The notes beneath the pieces are model-generated. The model did no database searches. It was not told the origin of the DNA and saw only the letters and a list, made by a program, of their open reading frames with translations. From Pseudomonadota bacterium (GTDB taxonomy: Bacteria; Pseudomonadota; Alphaproteobacteria; Rhizobiales; Methylopilaceae), in NCBI GenBank assembly GCA_023389135.1, contig JAEWEX010000357.1:1-5881 (forward strand): 5,881 nt of DNA, read 5' to 3'. Positions 1-5,602 of this stretch are shown here, in pieces. A program made the translations under genes and the position numbers. Positions within the stretch are counted from its first letter, which is position 1. Every line of letters begins with the position of its first letter.

Positions 1-21
1 CCCATGGAGGCGCGCACATGA
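1..21 (+). CDS. Possible 3' end of an upstream gene overlapping ridA
   Basis: Frame 1 from the first base reads P-M-E-A-R-T and stops with TGA at 19-21. This would give the 4-bp ATGA overlap with the RidA start at 18 that is typical of translationally coupled genes. Only six codons are visible, so the product cannot be named and the frame may be fortuitous. If real, the RidA gene is the downstream member of an operon entering the window from the left. Confidence 0.25.
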   Translation, partial: PMEART

Positions 22-398
22 CCCGACGGCTGATCTCCACCGGCTCGGCCTTCGAGGCGGCCGGCGGCTATTCCCGCGCCGTGGTGCAGGGCGGCATGGT
101 GTTCGTCGCCGGCACCACCGGCTACGACTACGCCACCATGACGCTGCCGCAGGACGCCGGGGCGCAGGCGCGCAACGCCTTCGCCACCATCGCGCGCGTG
201 CTGGAGGAGGCCGGCGCAAGCCTCGCCGACGTGGTGCGCGTCACCTACATCGTCACCGAGCCGGCCCATGCCGAGGCGCTGTTCCGCGTCGCCGGGGAGG
301 TGCTGGCCGACATCCGCCCCGCCGCGACCCTGATCGTGGCCGGCCTGCTGAAGCCGGAGATGAAGGTGGAGATCGAGGCGACCGCGCTGCTGCCGTGA
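18..398 (+). CDS. RidA family (YjgF/YER057c/UK114) protein, atypical active site
   Basis: This 126-residue protein has the usual single-domain length and pattern of the RidA superfamily, which forms trimers with active sites at the subunit interfaces. Matching blocks are the GGYSRAVVQGGMVFVAG strand region (16-32), AGAQARNAFATIARVLEEAG (about 47-66) and the C-terminal KVEIEATALLP (116-126). Canonical RidA hydrolyses reactive enamine/imine intermediates, such as 2-aminoacrylate from PLP enzymes, in the cytoplasm. Aligned to E. coli RidA from memory, the PARS segment with catalytic Arg105 reads PAAT here (101-104), so the arginine is replaced by Ala103, while the Glu of the EIEA block is kept (Glu120). 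It is therefore more likely one of the Rid subgroups without the arginine, whose substrates are mostly unknown. GGAGG at 6-10, seven bases before the ATG, supports the start. Family assignment is firm; activity is not. Confidence 0.93.
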   Translation: MTRRLISTGSAFEAAGGYSRAVVQGGMVFVAGTTGYDYATMTLPQDAGAQARNAFATIARVLEEAGASLADVVRVTYIVTEPAHAEALFRVAGEVLADIRPAATLIVAGLLKPEMKVEIEATALLP

Positions 399-470
399 GC
401 CGCGCGACGGACGCGGGGCTGGCCCGCTGCGCCCGCATGGCTGCGGCCCGCGCGCGGCCGCGCCGCCGCT

Positions 471-484
471 GCGGGAAATCCCGC
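471..484. repeat. Perfect 14-bp inverted repeat downstream of ridA
   Basis: GCGGGA and TCCCGC flank a two-base AA centre, 72 bases after the ridA stop. As RNA it would make a 5-bp stem with an AAAT loop; as DNA it is a symmetric site. No T-run follows, so an intrinsic terminator is doubtful. It could be an operator, part of a terminator of another kind, or chance in GC-rich sequence. Confidence 0.3.
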
Positions 485-594
485 CGGATCGAGCATGCTG
501 CACCGCCACAAGCATCGATCGTGCCGCCCGCGTCGCGCCGGTGCCGGGAGGCGCGGCGGCATCTTTACGCGATGCTCCGGCAGGCCTAACTGCA

Positions 595-622
595 CCGCCG
601 CCCGCGGCCCGGCCCGCGGCGG
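595..622 (+). promoter_or_regulatory. GC-rich hairpin overlapping the ktrB Shine-Dalgarno
   Basis: CCGCCG (595-600) and CGCGG (603-607), separated by a CC bulge, can pair with CCGCGGCGG (614-622), leaving a 6-base loop. That gives a nominal stem of up to nine uninterrupted pairs apart from the bulge. The 3' arm includes G621 and G622, the first two bases of the GGAG (621-624) that serves ktrB. Folding would hide part of the ribosome binding site, which could tune translation. The composition is so GC-rich that chance folding is a real alternative. Confidence 0.3.
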
Positions 623-631
623 AGACCCGCA

Positions 632-1984
632 ATGACCAACCAGTCGCATGCGCTTCCGCGGTCAGGCTTCCCGCCCCGGCTGCGACGCATTCCAGGAATG
701 ACCACCGCCCGCATCGTCGCGGCGGGCTATCTTGCCTACATGCTGGCCGGCTGGGCGCTGCTCAGCCTGCCGCTGGCGCAGGCGACCGACATCCGGGCCG
801 TCGACAACCTGTTCACCGCCGTCTCGGCGGTCTCCACCACCGGCCTGGTCAGCGTCGATCCCGGCTCGTCCTACACGCTGTGGGGGCAGGCCGCGATCCT
901 GCTCATGATCCAGGTCGGCGGCGTCGGCTACATGACGATCTCCTCCTTCGTCTATGTCGCCCTGTCGGACCGGCTGTCGCGGTTCCGCATGTCGGTGACC
1001 CGGGCGACCTTCGGCATGCCCGAGGGCATGGACGCGCGCCGTTTCGTGATGCGGGTGGTGGTGTTCACGGTGCTGGTCGAGGCCGCCGGCGCCGGCGCGC
1101 TCTACGCCCTGTTCTCCGCCGCCGGGCAGGAGGACGCGCTGTGGTCGGCGGTGTTCCACGCGGTCTCCGCGTTCTGCACCGCGGGATTCTCGCTCTACGC
1201 CACCAGCTTCGAGGCCTATCGCGGCGACGCGCCGGTGCTGCTGCTTCTCTCGCTGCTCAGCTATCTCGGCGCGGTGGGCTTCCTGGTGGCCGGCGACGTC
1301 TGGGACCGCATCCGCGCCGGCACGCCGCTGTCGCTGACGACCCGCATCGTGCTGGGCGTCACCGCCGCCATGGCGGCCGGCGGCACGGCGCTGCTGTTCC
1401 TCGTGGAGCCGTCGCTGCGCGCTTTGCCCGCCGGCGAACGGCTGGTCAACGCGTTCTTCCAGGCCATGTCGGCCTCCACCACGGTCGGCTTCAACTCGAT
1501 CCCCATCGGCGCCGCCTCGCTGGCCAGCATCCTGCTGCTCTATGTGGTCATGCTGGTCGGCGCGTCGCCCTCAGGCACCGGCGGCGGCCTGAAATCCACC
1601 ACGGTGGCGATCCTCGCCGCGCTGGCGCGCTCCACCACCCATGGCCGCCGCACCGTCTCGCTGTCGGGCCACGCGGTGCCCGAGATCAAGGTCCGCAAGG
1701 CCGCGGCCACCCTGGTCTACGGGCTTGCGGTGCTGATCGCGGGGCTGTTCTGCCTGGCGCTGACCGAGGACATCGCCTTCGAGCGGCTCCTGTTCGAGGC
1801 GATCTCGGCGCTGGCGACGGTTGGCCTGTCCATGGGCGCGACCGGTGCGCTCTCCGACGCCGGCAAGCTGGCGATCGTCGCGCTCATGGCCATCGGCCGC
1901 ATCGGCATCCTGGGCTTCGGCGTGGCGCTGGCCGCCCGCGAGCGCCGGCGCGCCGTCACCGAGGGCGACGACATCGTGCTCTGA
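632..1984 (+). CDS. ktrB: KtrB/TrkH-family potassium uptake channel subunit
   Basis: This 450-residue inner-membrane protein belongs to the SKT family (TrkH/TrkG/KtrB), which passes K+ (or Na+-coupled K+) into the cell. It shows the four membrane-pore-membrane repeats, with filter segments STTGL (68-72), CTAGF (182-186), TTVGF (283-287) and ATVGL (395-399); the filter glycines are Gly71, 185, 286 and 398. IQVGGVGYMT (93-102), the gate-loop region ASPSGTGGGLKSTT (311-324) and GRIGILGFG (422-430) are typical of the family. The first hydrophobic helix starts near residue 25 and the first filter is at 68, so the two extra N-terminal helices of TrkH are absent. Length and layout therefore fit KtrB better than TrkH. 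GGAG at 621-624, seven bases upstream, supports Met1; an internal Met23 has no properly spaced site. The partner RCK protein (KtrA/TrkA) is not in the window; the next gene is convergent. Confidence 0.93.
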   Translation: MTNQSHALPRSGFPPRLRRIPGMTTARIVAAGYLAYMLAGWALLSLPLAQATDIRAVDNLFTAVSAVSTTGLVSVDPGSSYTLWGQAAILLMIQVGGVGYMTISSFVYVALSDRLSRFRMSVTRATFGMPEGMDARRFVMRVVVFTVLVEAAGAGALYALFSAAGQEDALWSAVFHAVSAFCTAGFSLYATSFEAYRGDAPVLLLLSLLSYLGAVGFLVAGDVWDRIRAGTPLSLTTRIVLGVTAAMAAGGTALLFLVEPSLRALPAGERLVNAFFQAMSASTTVGFNSIPIGAASLASILLLYVVMLVGASPSGTGGGLKSTTVAILAALARSTTHGRRTVSLSGHAVPEIKVRKAAATLVYGLAVLIAGLFCLALTEDIAFERLLFEAISALATVGLSMGATGALSDAGKLAIVALMAIGRIGILGFGVALAARERRRAVTEGDDIVL

Positions 1985-2001
1985 GGCGCGGGCCTCAGGG
2001 C
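1978..2001. terminator. Shared hairpin between convergent ktrB and HNH genes
   Basis: CTGAGGC (1981-1987) and GCCTCAG (1992-1998) form a perfect 7-bp stem around a GCGG loop. On the + strand it extends to 1978-2001 with two more G-C pairs and one G-U. The ktrB stop (1982-1984) lies in one arm and the HNH stop (1995-1997 on the other strand) in the other. Only 10 bp separate the two stops, so this is the natural place for a bidirectional terminator. No T-run follows on either strand, so it is not a textbook intrinsic terminator. Confidence 0.5.
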
Positions 2002-2552
2002 TCCAGCTCGGTGTCCCAGTAGAGGTAGTCCATCCAGCTGTCGTGCAGGTAGTTGGGCGGGAACAGCCGGCCGTTGCGGTGCAGGTCGTGGACCGAGGGC
2101 GCGTAGGGCTCCTGCGCCGGCAGCATGCCGGCGTCCACCGGCATCATGCCGCCCTTCCTCAGGTTGCAGGGCGAGCAGGCGGCGACCACGTTCTCCCAGG
2201 TGGTCTGCCCGCCGCGCGAGCGGGGCACCACATGGTCGAAGGTCAGCTCCTCGCGCGCGCCGCAATACTGGCAGGCGAAGCGGTCGCGCAGGAACACGTT
2301 GAAGCGGGTGAAGGCCGGGTTGCGGGCCGGCCTGATATAGGTCTTGAGGCACACCACGGAGGGCAGCCGCATCTCGAAGGACGGGCTGTGGACGCTGCGC
2401 TCGTAGTGCGACACCACGGTCACCCGGTCCAGGAAGATCGCCTTGATGGCGTCCTGCCAGGACCACAGCGACAGCGGATAGTAGCTCAGCGGACGGAAAT
2501 CCGCGTTGAGCACCAGCGCCGGGCAGGCATCGGGCGAGACGTGGACGGTCAC
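1995..2552 (-). CDS. HNH endonuclease family protein (stand-alone)
   Basis: This 185-residue protein has an HNH nuclease domain in its C-terminal half. The metal-binding core is CQYC (94-97), the catalytic Asp-His pair FDHVVP (105-110), RSRGG (111-115), Asn121, and CSPCNLRKG (126-134). Cys94, 97, 126 and 129 would hold a structural zinc, and His107 is the likely general base on the nucleic acid phosphate. The N-terminal block PALVLNADFRPLSYYPLSLW (11-30) is shared, as I recall, with a widespread family of chromosomal HNH proteins. The start is GTG (2552-2550), with GGAG (2562-2559) six bases before it; no better ATG lies upstream in frame. There is no intron, intein, methylase or phage gene nearby, so neither homing nor restriction is indicated. 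The biological substrate is unknown. Confidence 0.9.
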   Translation of the reverse strand: MTVHVSPDACPALVLNADFRPLSYYPLSLWSWQDAIKAIFLDRVTVVSHYERSVHSPSFEMRLPSVVCLKTYIRPARNPAFTRFNVFLRDRFACQYCGAREELTFDHVVPRSRGGQTTWENVVAACSPCNLRKGGMMPVDAGMLPAQEPYAPSVHDLHRNGRLFPPNYLHDSWMDYLYWDTELEP

Positions 2553-2609
2553 CGGTCACTCCGCGCGGGCGCCGGCCGGGAGCCCCGGACCCCGGCGCAC
2601 GCGGGATAC

Positions 2610-2637
2610 TCTATATGTTCCGTGTCAGCCTTGTGAA
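2610..2637 (-). promoter_or_regulatory. Candidate promoter for the HNH gene
   Basis: On the - strand TTCACA (2637-2632, five of six matches to TTGACA) is followed after 16 bases by TATAGA (2615-2610, four of six matches to TATAAT). This is a local AT-rich pocket in very GC-rich DNA. It lies in the 107-bp gap between the esterase stop and the HNH start, so transcription would begin near 2603 and leave a leader of about 50 bases. Spacing and position fit a housekeeping sigma-70-type promoter; no other candidate in the gap is as good. Confidence 0.45.
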
Positions 2638-2659
2638 GCGCCCAAGATGAAGCGGCCCC

Positions 2660-3304
2660 TCAGCGCCGGAACGCCGCCGCCAGGAACTCGCCGGCATGGC
2701 GCAGGCCCTCGCCGTCGATGCCGTGGCCGAGCCCGTGGCCGAAATGGAACTCCGCCGCCATGCCCGCCTTCGTGAAGCCCTCCAGCGCCTGGATCAGCGC
2801 CTCGAACGGCACCACCTCGTCATGGGTGCCGTGCAGCAGCAGCACCGGCGGGCGCGCGGTCGCCTCGGCCAGGTGCTCGGGGCCGACCAGCGCCCCGGAG
2901 AAGGCGACCACGCCCGCCGGCGCCGCGGCGCGCCGGAGCCCGGTGTGCAGCGCCATCATGGCGCCCTGGCTGAAGCCCACCAGCGCCAGCTTCTCCGGCG
3001 GCAGGCCGTGGCGCGCCAGTTCCTCGTCCAGAAACGCGTCCAGCGACGGATGCGCGTTGTTGACGCCGCGCCAGCGCTCGCCGGGATCGCGGAAGGTCAG
3101 CCCGAACCACTGCCGGCCCATGGGCGCCCCGGCGCAGGCCTCCGGCGCGTGCGGCGACACGAACGCCGCGTCCGGCAGCAGCGGCGCCCATTCCCGCCCG
3201 AGCGCGATCAGGTCGTTGCCGTCGGCGCCGTAGCCGTGGAGGAACACCACCAGCTGCCGGGCGGTCCCGGAAGCGGCGGGCAGGCGCGGTCCGTCGAGCT
3301 TCAT
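2660..3304 (-). CDS. Alpha/beta-hydrolase, phospholipase/carboxylesterase family
   Basis: This 214-residue protein has the size and motifs of the bacterial carboxylesterase/acyl-protein-thioesterase-like family, cytosolic serine hydrolases acting on short acyl esters or thioesters. The oxyanion-hole segment is [13 protein letters not shown] (19-31), the nucleophile elbow is GFSQG with Ser112, the acid is Asp162 in [11 protein letters not shown] (157-166), and the base is His194 in GLGHGID. The full catalytic triad is thus present, and no signal peptide is seen. The ATG at 3304-3302 overlaps the creA stop as TGATG. GGAGG, encoded by the last codons of creA, lies four bases upstream of this ATG, so translation is probably coupled to creA. 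The same open frame runs on upstream to about 3904 over creA, but that extension is a shadow reading with no domain. True substrate unknown. Confidence 0.92.
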   Translation of the reverse strand: MKLDGPRLPAASGTARQLVVFLHGYGADGNDLIALGREWAPLLPDAAFVSPHAPEACAGAPMGRQWFGLTFRDPGERWRGVNNAHPSLDAFLDEELARHGLPPEKLALVGFSQGAMMALHTGLRRAAAPAGVVAFSGALVGPEHLAEATARPPVLLLHGTHDEVVPFEALIQALEGFTKAGMAAEFHFGHGLGHGIDGEGLRHAGEFLAAAFRR

Positions 3305-3807
3305 CACTCCTCCATATGGTCGGCGCAGCGCGGGGCGGGCTGGTCGCCCCACGGCATGATGGGAACCGTGGAGGTCGAGTTCTCCGGCGACCCCTCGATC
3401 AGCTTGTCGGTGTAGATCAGGTAGACCAGCACGTTGCGCTTGGGGTCGCAGCCGCGCACGATCTGCACCTTCTTGAAGAACAGCGAGCGGCGCTCCCGGA
3501 ACGCCTCCTCGCCCTGCTCGATGTTGCGCCGGAACGAGACCGGCCCGATCTGGCGGCAGGCGAGCGAGGCGTTGGAGACCTCCTCGGCCAGGCCCGCCCA
3601 GCCCTTCCAGCCGCCGATCTCCGGCAGGGTGAAGTGGCACGCGACGCCCGCCACCGCCGGGTCGTCGATGGCGTAGACCGCGAGCTTGGCGTCCGGCGAC
3701 AGGAGCCGGAACACCGTGGACTTCTTGAAGATCAGGTCCGGGTCGTCCTGCGCCGTGGCGGGCAGGACCAGGGCGGCGAGCGCGGCAAGCAGGACGAGGA
3801 TGCGCAT
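3304..3807 (-). CDS. creA: CreA family periplasmic protein
   Basis: This 167-residue protein resembles E. coli CreA along most of its length. [19 protein letters not shown] (1-19) is a clear Sec signal peptide with an A-T-A signal-peptidase site, so the mature protein of about 148 residues is periplasmic. Family blocks are the DDP segment (48-50), the ACHFT Cys57 region, [12 protein letters not shown] (65-76), SLACRQIGP (Cys84), [13 protein letters not shown] (106-118) and the conserved tail [19 protein letters not shown] (123-141) followed by VPIMPW (148-153). Cys57 and Cys84 match the cysteine pair of the E. coli protein; Cys120 and Cys161 are extra and could form a second disulfide. The molecular role of CreA is not established. 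GGAG eight bases before the ATG supports this start, whereas the longer open frame upstream is not coding. It is the first gene of a probable operon with the esterase. Confidence 0.88.
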   Translation of the reverse strand: MRILVLLAALAALVLPATAQDDPDLIFKKSTVFRLLSPDAKLAVYAIDDPAVAGVACHFTLPEIGGWKGWAGLAEEVSNASLACRQIGPVSFRRNIEQGEEAFRERRSLFFKKVQIVRGCDPKRNVLVYLIYTDKLIEGSPENSTSTVPIMPWGDQPAPRCADHMEE

Positions 3808-3882
3808 GGGACGGTCTCCGCGGAGGAACAACCCTGCAAGTCGGCGATGCCGCGCCGTTTGGCAAGGGCCGGGACCGTCGTC

Positions 3883-3928
3883 GCGCCAAGGCCCTTGATC
3901 GCATGGGCCATCCGCGCCAAGACCTTGG
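3883..3928. promoter_or_regulatory. Paired CCAAG/CTTGG palindromes in the creA-yciB divergent region
   Basis: Two similar palindromes sit in the 123-bp gap between the divergent genes. CAAGG-C-CCTTG (3887-3897) and CCAAG-AC-CTTGG (3917-3928) are each preceded by GCGC, giving a repeated GCGCCAAG block at 3883 and 3914. Their centres are about 30.5 bp apart, close to three helical turns, so a dimeric regulator could bind both on one face. The second ends two bases before the yciB ATG, where it would also overlap any ribosome binding site. No known regulator motif is recognised. Confidence 0.35.
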
Positions 3929-3930
3929 CC

Positions 3931-4521
3931 ATGGACATCCGCACCACCGCCGAGGCCCCGACGCGCAAGCTTCCGCCGCTGCTCAAGCTGGCGCTGGAGC
4001 TCGGGCCGCTCGGCGTGTTCTTCTTCGCCAATTCCCGCTACGGCATCTTCGAGGCCACCGCCGCCTTCATGGTGGCCACCTTCGTGGCGCTGGCCGCCAT
4101 GTGGCTGCTGGTGCGGCGGCTCGCCATCATGCCGCTGGTCACCGGCGTGGTGGTGGCGGTGTTCGGCGGGCTGACGCTGGTGCTGCAGGACGAGCTGTTC
4201 ATCAAGCTCAAGCCCACCATCGTCAACACGCTGTTCGCGGCGGTGCTGCTGGGCGGGCTGTTGTGGGGCAAGTCGTTCCTGGCGGTGGTGTTCGACGAGG
4301 CCTTCAAGCTGGACGCCGAGGGCTGGCGCAAGCTGACCTTCCGCTGGGGCCTGTTCTTCCTGTTCCTGGCGGGCGTGAACGAGCTGGTGTGGCGCACCCA
4401 GACCACGGATTTCTGGGTCGCCTTCAAGGTCTGGGGCATCTTCCCCATCACCATGGTGTTCGCCCTGTCGCAGACGCCGCTGCTGCTGCGCCACGAGGTG
4501 AAGGAAGACCCGGCGCAGTGA
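3931..4521 (+). CDS. yciB: Septation protein A (YciB/IspZ family) inner-membrane protein
   Basis: This 196-residue polytopic membrane protein is of the intracellular septation protein family, within its usual length range. YciB proteins sit in the inner membrane and are linked to cell-envelope synthesis and division. The N-terminal [21 protein letters not shown] (14-34) is the hallmark opening, and [21 protein letters not shown] (79-99) is the central signature. Hydrophobic segments lie at about 21-37, 44-62, 67-85, 98-121, 138-155 and 165-185. ATG at 3931 puts this signature at the usual distance from the N-terminus, but there is no clear Shine-Dalgarno ahead of it. TTG codons at 3895 and 3925 are in-frame alternatives. 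The gene diverges from creA and converges on the exporter gene. The symbol ispZ is used for the same family. Confidence 0.92.
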   Translation: MDIRTTAEAPTRKLPPLLKLALELGPLGVFFFANSRYGIFEATAAFMVATFVALAAMWLLVRRLAIMPLVTGVVVAVFGGLTLVLQDELFIKLKPTIVNTLFAAVLLGGLLWGKSFLAVVFDEAFKLDAEGWRKLTFRWGLFFLFLAGVNELVWRTQTTDFWVAFKVWGIFPITMVFALSQTPLLLRHEVKEDPAQ

Positions 4522-4554
4522 GCCTGGCGGGTTGAGCCCGCGGGCGAGGCTCAC
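4518..4554. terminator. Shared hairpin between convergent yciB and exporter genes
   Basis: GTGAGCCT (4518-4525) pairs perfectly with AGGCTCAC (4547-4554), and an inner stem GCGGG (4527-4531) with CCCGC (4537-4541) closes on TTGAG. The outer arms contain the yciB stop (4519-4521) and the exporter stop (4551-4553, other strand). The 29-bp gap between stops is almost wholly taken up by this structure. A bidirectional terminator is the likely role. There is no T-run on either strand, so Rho-dependent termination or mRNA 3'-end protection are alternatives. Confidence 0.5.
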
Positions 4555-5423
4555 GCCCGGCGGCGCGCCCCGAGCGTCGCCAGCGCCGCGCCGCCGACGA
4601 TGAGCGCGCAGGCCGCCGCCAGCGACCACGTCGCGGCGGCGAAGCCGGTGGCCACCAGCAGGATGGTGGACAGCACCGGCGCGGCGTAGGAGGCGACGCC
4701 GAGAAGCCGCACGTCGCCGCGCTTCATGCCCACGTCCCAGACGAAGAAGGCGAGCCCCACCGGCCCCAGCCCCAGCGCGACGACCGCGGCCCACTGGCCG
4801 GCGCCGTCGGGCCACACCGTGGTCTCGAACAGGAGATGGCACACGCCGGCAAGCGCCGCCGTGCCCAGGCAGAAGCCCGCCACCGCCTCGGTCGGCACGT
4901 CGGGGAAGGCGCGCGAGGTGACCGAATAGGTCGACCAGATCACGGCGCACACCAGCGCCGCCGCGTAGCCCGGCACGAAGGCTGGGTCGAAGGCGAGCCC
5001 GCCCTCGCGGCCGGTGATCAGCACCACGGTGCCGAAAAACCCCATCAGCGCGCCGATGACATGGGCCGCGCGCAGCCGCTCGCCCGGCAGCGCCGCCGAC
5101 ATCAGCACGATCAGCAGCGGCCACAGATAGGCGATCAGCCCCGCCTCCGCGGGCGGGGCCAGCCGGAGCGCGGTGAAATAGAAGAAGTGGTAGCCGAACA
5201 GCCCGCCGACGCCGTGCAGCCACGCCGCCGCGGGCTGGCGCAGCACGGCGAGCCCCCGCGGCGACCGCATGACGAAGACCAGCCCGGCCGCGCCCGCGAT
5301 CAGGAAGGTGACGGCGGCGAGCTGGAACGGCGGCATCCGCCCGCTCGCCGCCGTGAACAGCGCCAGCGTCGCCCACAGCAGGACGGCGACGAAACCGGTC
5401 AGGCTCGCGCGGGAGCGGGTCAT
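4551..5423 (-). CDS. EamA/DMT-family exporter, YddG-like
   Basis: This 290-residue protein has about ten hydrophobic segments arranged as two EamA repeats, the normal layout of drug/metabolite transporters of the inner membrane. Resemblance to the E. coli aromatic amino acid exporter YddG, recalled from memory, includes YLWP (99-102), VIWSTYSVTSR (161-171, like its FIWAAYCTVTN stretch) and FVWDVGMKRGDVRLLGVASY (227-246, like AWNVGILHGNVTIMAVGSY). SYAAPVLSTIL (245-255) follows. Export of amino acids or related metabolites is the best guess; the actual substrate cannot be read from sequence. The start ATG (5423-5421) directly precedes a typical positively charged MTRSRASL opening. GGAG (5438-5435) lies 11 bases upstream, rather far. 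The upstream region is occupied by repeat A1, so the leader of this mRNA probably contains that repeat. It converges on yciB. Confidence 0.9.
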   Translation of the reverse strand: MTRSRASLTGFVAVLLWATLALFTAASGRMPPFQLAAVTFLIAGAAGLVFVMRSPRGLAVLRQPAAAWLHGVGGLFGYHFFYFTALRLAPPAEAGLIAYLWPLLIVLMSAALPGERLRAAHVIGALMGFFGTVVLITGREGGLAFDPAFVPGYAAALVCAVIWSTYSVTSRAFPDVPTEAVAGFCLGTAALAGVCHLLFETTVWPDGAGQWAAVVALGLGPVGLAFFVWDVGMKRGDVRLLGVASYAAPVLSTILLVATGFAAATWSLAAACALIVGGAALATLGARRRA

Positions 5424-5436
5424 CCGCGCCGCGGCT

Positions 5437-5483
5437 CCGTGCGTGCTTCGAGACGCCGCCTGCGGCGGCTCCTCAGCATGAGG
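5437..5483 (-). repeat. Palindromic repeat A1 (complete, inverted)
   Basis: Read on the - strand this begins CCTCA-TGC-TGAGG, a perfect 5-bp hairpin (5483-5471). A second perfect hairpin GCCGCC-GCA-GGCGGC (5469-5455) follows, and the unit ends in GTCTCGAAGCACGCACGG (5454-5437). The same head, hairpin and tail recur in A2, and the hairpin and tail in A3. The tail stops 13 bases before the exporter start codon, so the GGAG ahead of that gene straddles the repeat edge. Repeats of this style occur between genes in alphaproteobacteria as I recall, but I could not search for this one. Confidence 0.75.
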
Positions 5484-5554
5484 ACCGATGGCGTGGAGCC
5501 TGACCGCTGCGGATGTGGATGCGGATGCGATTTAGGTTGCAGGCCACCGCCCTC

Positions 5555-5602
5555 CCTCATGCCGAGGAGGGGCCGCAAGGCCCCGTCTCCAAGCACGCAC
5601 GG
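5555..5602 (+). repeat. Palindromic repeat A2 (complete)
   Basis: CCTCATGCCGAGG head (5555-5567; one change from A1 weakens the first hairpin), then GGGGCC-GCAA-GGCCCC (5569-5584), a 6-bp stem closed by a GNRA-type loop, then GTCTCCAAGCACGCACGG (5585-5602). The stem bases differ from A1 on both sides, yet pairing is kept. From 5571 it is part of the 95-bp direct repeat. Confidence 0.75.

Larger units (their letters stand above)
399..631 (+). other. Intergenic leader between ridA and ktrB
   Basis: These 233 bases contain no credible gene. Short open frames crossing them on both strands are low-complexity Arg/Ala/Pro-rich readings with no recognisable domain and no good ribosome binding site. 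The stretch holds the 471-484 palindrome, an imperfect stem-loop candidate at about 543-581 (GCATC 559-563 with GATGC 571-575, plus outer GCCGG/CCGGC), and a GC hairpin at 595-622 next to the ktrB ribosome binding site. I see no convincing -35/-10 pair. The ktrB promoter should lie here if ktrB is not co-transcribed with ridA. Confidence 0.5.

Noticed and set aside
245..649. 134-codon - strand open frame over the ridA end and ktrB leader
   Set aside because: Low-complexity Arg/Ala/Pro-rich reading antisense to ridA, without a domain or convincing start signal.
541..2022. 493-codon open frame on the + strand over ktrB
   Set aside because: It is frame-shifted against ktrB, rich in Arg/Ala/Gly/His, and has no domain. 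The ktrB frame has clear filter motifs and a good ribosome binding site.
3732..4031. 99-codon - strand open frame across the creA-yciB gap
   Set aside because: It is antisense to the yciB start and out of frame with creA, Ser/Arg-rich, with no domain. Leaving the gap non-coding fits the divergent arrangement.
3304..5376. 690-codon open frame on the - strand spanning creA, yciB antisense and the exporter
   Set aside because: Only the last 167 codons (creA) show a signal peptide and domain. The rest runs antisense to yciB and out of frame over the exporter, with Arg/His/Gln-rich low-complexity content typical of stop-poor GC-rich shadows.
5511..5528. Three tandem GGATGY hexamers
   Set aside because: Only three imperfect units, not in a gene or at a recognisable promoter; too short to claim a functional microsatellite.
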